Assembly (NCBI GenBank): GCA_026415595.1
Contig: JAOAGU010000003.1
Coordinates: forward strand, 1-33,699
DNA: 33,699 nt
Source of the DNA: Thermodesulfovibrio sp.
GTDB taxonomy: Bacteria > Nitrospirota > Thermodesulfovibrionia > Thermodesulfovibrionales > Thermodesulfovibrionaceae
Reading direction: 5' to 3'
Made by a program: the position numbers and the translations under genes
In this document: piece after piece, positions 30,867-33,699 of the stretch
Layout: every line of letters begins with the position of its first letter
Numbering within the stretch: position 1 is the first letter of the stretch
Notes under the pieces: model-generated
What the model was told of the DNA's origin: nothing
Database searches by the model: none
Seen by the model: only the letters and a program-made list of their open reading frames with translations

Positions 30867-33488
30867 ATGCAAAGTTCTGAGATAAGGAATCTCTTTCTGG
30901 ACTACTTTATCTCAAAAGGGCACGAATTAGTAAAAAGCTCACCTCTTATTCCTAAAGATGACCCCACTTTACTATTTACAAATGCAGGGATGGTGCAGTT
31001 CAAAAGAGTTTTTTTAGGCGAGGAGCATAGATCATACAGTAGAGCAACTACCTGTCAGAAATGTATACGCGCTGGTGGAAAACACAGTGACCTTGAAAAT
31101 GTAGGCTTCACATCAAGACATCATACTTTTTTTGAGATGCTCGGAAACTTCTCTTTTGGTGATTATTTTAAAAGGGAAGCAATATTGTTTGCCTGGGAAC
31201 TTTTAACAACACATTTTAAACTTCCGAAAGAAAAGCTTTGGGTTTCAATTTATAAAGAGGACGATGAAACAGCTGAGATATGGGAGAGAGAAATAGGCAT
31301 CCGAGTTGATAGAATTATTCGTCTTGGTGAAAAGGATAATTTCTGGCAGATGGGGGATACAGGTCCTTGCGGTCCGTGTTCCGAGATAATTATTGATCAG
31401 GGTGAAGATTTTGGATGCAAAAGGCCAGACTGCTCAGTAGGTTGTGATTGTGACAGATTTCTTGAGCTTTGGAATCTGGTTTTTATGCAGTTTAACAGAG
31501 ATGAGGAAGGCAAACTAACACCTCTTCCAAAACCAAGTATTGATACAGGCATGGGGCTTGAAAGAATTACTGCCATAATGCAAGGTAAAAGGACAAACTT
31601 TGATACAGACCTCTTTGCACCTATTATTGAGGGTATATGTTCCTTTTTAAATGTTAATTTTGGCAAAGACAGAAGGACTGATATATCAATAAGGGTTATT
31701 GCAGACCATATAAGAGCTGCTACATTTTTAGTAGCGGAGGGGCTTATTCCCTCTAATGAAGGACGCGGTTATGTTTTAAGAAGAATAATAAGAAGAGCAG
31801 GAAGACACATAAGGCTTTTAGGGTTTGATGAACCCGCATTTTATAGATTTGTGGAACCCGTGGTTGGCAAATTAGGATATATTTATCCCGAAATATTAAA
31901 TGAAAAGGAGAGAATTGAGAAGATTATAAAAATTGAAGAAGAGAAATTTTTGAGGAGTCTTGATAAAGCCCTCCAGATATTTGATGAAATCATAGAAAAA
32001 CTAAAGGCTTCAGATTCAAATATCATTCCTGGTGAAGAAGTATTTAAGCTCTATGATACATACGGATTACCCTTTGATCTTATAAGAGAGATGGTTCAGG
32101 ATTCAGAGTTTAAGATAGATGAGGAAGGATTTCAAAGCGCACTTAAAAATCAACGTGAAAAAGCAAGGGCTGCTCATAAGGTTGAGGATATTGCAATAAA
32201 TCAGGCCTACAGAGAGCTAATCCCCTATGCTGAAAGCATGAAATTTACTGGATATACTAATTACGAGGGAGAAACAACAGTTTTTGCCATAATAAAGAAC
32301 GGGCAAAGGTTCAAACAACTTACTAAACATGAAGAGGGAGAAATATTTTTATTGGAATCCCCATTTTACGCAGAATCAGGTGGACAGGTTGGAGATATAG
32401 GCACGATAATTACTCCTGTGGCTAAGGCAGAAGTGTTTGATACAAAAAAAATATCAGGACTGCATAGTCATAAAATAAGAGTAATTGAAGGGAGCATTAA
32501 TGAGGGTGATAGGGTTTATACGAAGATTGATATTGAAAGAAGAAAATCAATTATGCGTAACCATACTGCAACACATCTGCTTCACAGCGCCTTAAGAGCT
32601 GTTTTAGGAGAACACATAAAGCAAGCAGGAAGCCTTGTGGAGCCTGATAGGATTCGTTTTGACTTCACCCATTTTGAAGGCGTAACTGATGAAGAATTAA
32701 GGGAAATAGAACAGATTGTAAACTATAAAATACTTGAAAACTTACCTGTTAAAGTAGAGATTAAATCTCTCGATGAAGCCTTAAATGAGGGTGTTATTGC
32801 TCTTTTTGAGGATAAATATGAAGATACTGTTAGAGTCGTTAAGATAGTCGGTTTTAGTAAAGAACTCTGTGGTGGTACTCATTGTAATAGCACAGGTGAG
32901 ATAGGAAGTTTTTACATTATTTCTGAAGGTTCTGTTGCCTCTGGAATAAGAAGAATAGAAGCTGTAACAGGCATTTCTGCTTGGAAATTTACAAATACAA
33001 ATAGAGACCAGCTTAAAATTATTTCATCTCTTCTTAAATCTGCTGAACCAGTAAAAGCAGTTGAGAGAGTTCTTTTAGAGCTTAAAGAAAAACAGCAGGA
33101 AATTGAAGCATTGAAAAACAGGCTTTTAAGTCAGAATATAGATGAAATTATCAAGCAAGCAAAAGATATTAATGGGATAAAAGCTCTTGCTGTAAAGCTT
33201 GAAGGAGTTGATGCTAAGAGTTTACGAACCCTTTCAGATAAGATAAGGGAGAAGTTGTATCCTGCTGTTATTTTGCTTGCCTCAAAAATAGATGGGCAGG
33301 GCATGCTCATTCTTTCAGTAACAAAAGACGTTCTTGATAAATATGATGCTGGTAAACTTCTCAAAAGCATAACTCAGAAAATTGGCGGCAAAGGTGGTGG
33401 CAAAGCAGATATGGCCCAAGGTGGATGTCCTGATGGAGAAGCTATAGATAAAGCCTTAGAAATATTCTATAAAATGCTCGAAAGTTAA
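30867..33488 (+). CDS. alaS: Alanyl-tRNA synthetase
   Basis: 873 residues, full length. The class II catalytic core has motif 1/2 features in CQKCIRAGGKHSDLENVGFTSRHHTFFEMLGNFSFGDYF; the editing domain has Zn ligands H566-x3-H570 (HTATHLLHSAL) and C668/H672 (CGGTHC); and the C-terminal domain ends GGKGGGKADMAQGG. GAGGAA just before the end of the lipoprotein gene serves as ribosome site, 3 bp spacing between genes. It is the last gene of the recA unit. Confidence 0.98.
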   Translation: MQSSEIRNLFLDYFISKGHELVKSSPLIPKDDPTLLFTNAGMVQFKRVFLGEEHRSYSRATTCQKCIRAGGKHSDLENVGFTSRHHTFFEMLGNFSFGDYFKREAILFAWELLTTHFKLPKEKLWVSIYKEDDETAEIWEREIGIRVDRIIRLGEKDNFWQMGDTGPCGPCSEIIIDQGEDFGCKRPDCSVGCDCDRFLELWNLVFMQFNRDEEGKLTPLPKPSIDTGMGLERITAIMQGKRTNFDTDLFAPIIEGICSFLNVNFGKDRRTDISIRVIADHIRAATFLVAEGLIPSNEGRGYVLRRIIRRAGRHIRLLGFDEPAFYRFVEPVVGKLGYIYPEILNEKERIEKIIKIEEEKFLRSLDKALQIFDEIIEKLKASDSNIIPGEEVFKLYDTYGLPFDLIREMVQDSEFKIDEEGFQSALKNQREKARAAHKVEDIAINQAYRELIPYAESMKFTGYTNYEGETTVFAIIKNGQRFKQLTKHEEGEIFLLESPFYAESGGQVGDIGTIITPVAKAEVFDTKKISGLHSHKIRVIEGSINEGDRVYTKIDIERRKSIMRNHTATHLLHSALRAVLGEHIKQAGSLVEPDRIRFDFTHFEGVTDEELREIEQIVNYKILENLPVKVEIKSLDEALNEGVIALFEDKYEDTVRVVKIVGFSKELCGGTHCNSTGEIGSFYIISEGSVASGIRRIEAVTGISAWKFTNTNRDQLKIISSLLKSAEPVKAVERVLLELKEKQQEIEALKNRLLSQNIDEIIKQAKDINGIKALAVKLEGVDAKSLRTLSDKIREKLYPAVILLASKIDGQGMLILSVTKDVLDKYDAGKLLKSITQKIGGKGGGKADMAQGGCPDGEAIDKALEIFYKMLES

Positions 33489-33536
33489 TCATTCAAAATT
33501 TAGGACTAATTCATAAAAAATCAAGGAGATTTATGA

Positions 33537-33699
33537 ATGGCACTTACAGGCATAGAAATTTTTAAACTTTTACCAAAAACAAACTGTAAAAAATGCGGTT
33601 TTCCTACATGCCTTGCCTTTGCAATGAAAGTTGCACAAGGACAGGCTCAGATTGAGCAATGCCCTGATGTATCAGAAGAAGTAAAGATAAAGCTAAAAG
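33537..33699 (+). CDS. acsC: Corrinoid iron-sulfur protein large subunit, acetyl-CoA synthase complex (5' end only)
   Basis: The first 54 residues are visible before the window ends. They begin MALTGIEIFKLLPKTNCKKCG and contain the 4Fe-4S ligands C17, C20, C25 and C42 with the PTCLAFAM segment, closely matching the N terminus of AcsC (gamma subunit). In the Wood-Ljungdahl pathway it carries the methyl group from methyl-tetrahydrofolate to acetyl-CoA synthase. AAGGAGA at 33523-33529 fixes the ATG at 33537; another ATG at 33533 is out of frame. Corrinoid and TIM-barrel parts lie beyond the window. Confidence 0.92.
   Translation, partial: MALTGIEIFKLLPKTNCKKCGFPTCLAFAMKVAQGQAQIEQCPDVSEEVKIKLK

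Noticed and set aside
1..33699. CRISPR arrays, prophage, transposases, toxin-antitoxin or defence genes
   Set aside because: I found no regularly spaced repeats, integrase/transposase motifs or defence-type domains; every long frame is accounted for by housekeeping or two-component genes.

Overview
The window is 33.7 kb of AT-rich bacterial chromosome, densely packed with genes and almost entirely housekeeping. It begins exactly with the 19-bp Tn5/Nextera mosaic-end sequence, so the left edge is a contig end carrying adapter, not biology. The 4Fe-4S domain of an acetyl-CoA synthase corrinoid protein (acsC) at the right edge implies the Wood-Ljungdahl pathway. Together with low GC, a GAF/PAS sensor kinase and a double-membrane-type lipoprotein, this suggests an anaerobic Gram-negative bacterium. 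A Thermodesulfovibrio-like member of Nitrospirota is my best guess, but it is an inference and not proven by the sequence.

Layout. (1) 20-879, minus: the N-terminal part of an RNase Z-like metallo-beta-lactamase protein. It diverges from (2) 933-8951, plus: a tightly overlapped operon of a GalT-family nucleotidylyltransferase, glycogen synthase (glgA), a GAF-PAS-GAF-PAS histidine kinase, a single-domain response regulator and a pair of M16 peptidases (one catalytic, one lacking the catalytic Glu). (3) 8952-9305: an AT-rich intergenic region with interleaved inverted repeats and a good sigma70-type promoter. (4) 9306-24774, plus: a continuous transcription/translation block rpsL-rpsG-fusA-tuf-rpmG-tRNA(Trp)-secE-nusG-rplK-rplA-[L10 leader]-rplJ-rplL-rpoB-rpoC. 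Here the str genes sit upstream of the secE-rpoBC cluster and the two are joined at tuf, instead of the common rpoC-rpsL order. (5) 24771-25244: a Mut7-C/PIN-like nuclease gene overlapping the rpoC stop, whose first codons contain a near-perfect intrinsic terminator. (6) 25255-27736, minus: MltD-like lytic transglycosylase, an SDR oxidoreductase and moaC. (7) 27865-33488, plus: pgpA, thpR, recA, recX, a BamE-like small lipoprotein and alaS. (8) 33537-end: the start of acsC.

I see no prophage, insertion sequence, CRISPR array or defence island, and no wholly new multi-gene system. The points that merit checking are regulatory and evolutionary: an intrinsic terminator embedded in the conserved coding sequence after rpoC; an L10-leader-controlled rplJ that appears to start at CTG behind a perfect Shine-Dalgarno and overlaps a 17-codon leader ORF; a tuf gene whose codon usage is nearly the mirror image of its neighbour fusA; the tuf-centred fusion of the str and rpoBC operons; two predicted leaderless genes with -10 elements abutting their start codons; and a GalT-family enzyme with HSHSQ in place of HPHGQ next to glgA, which may act on ADP-glucose.
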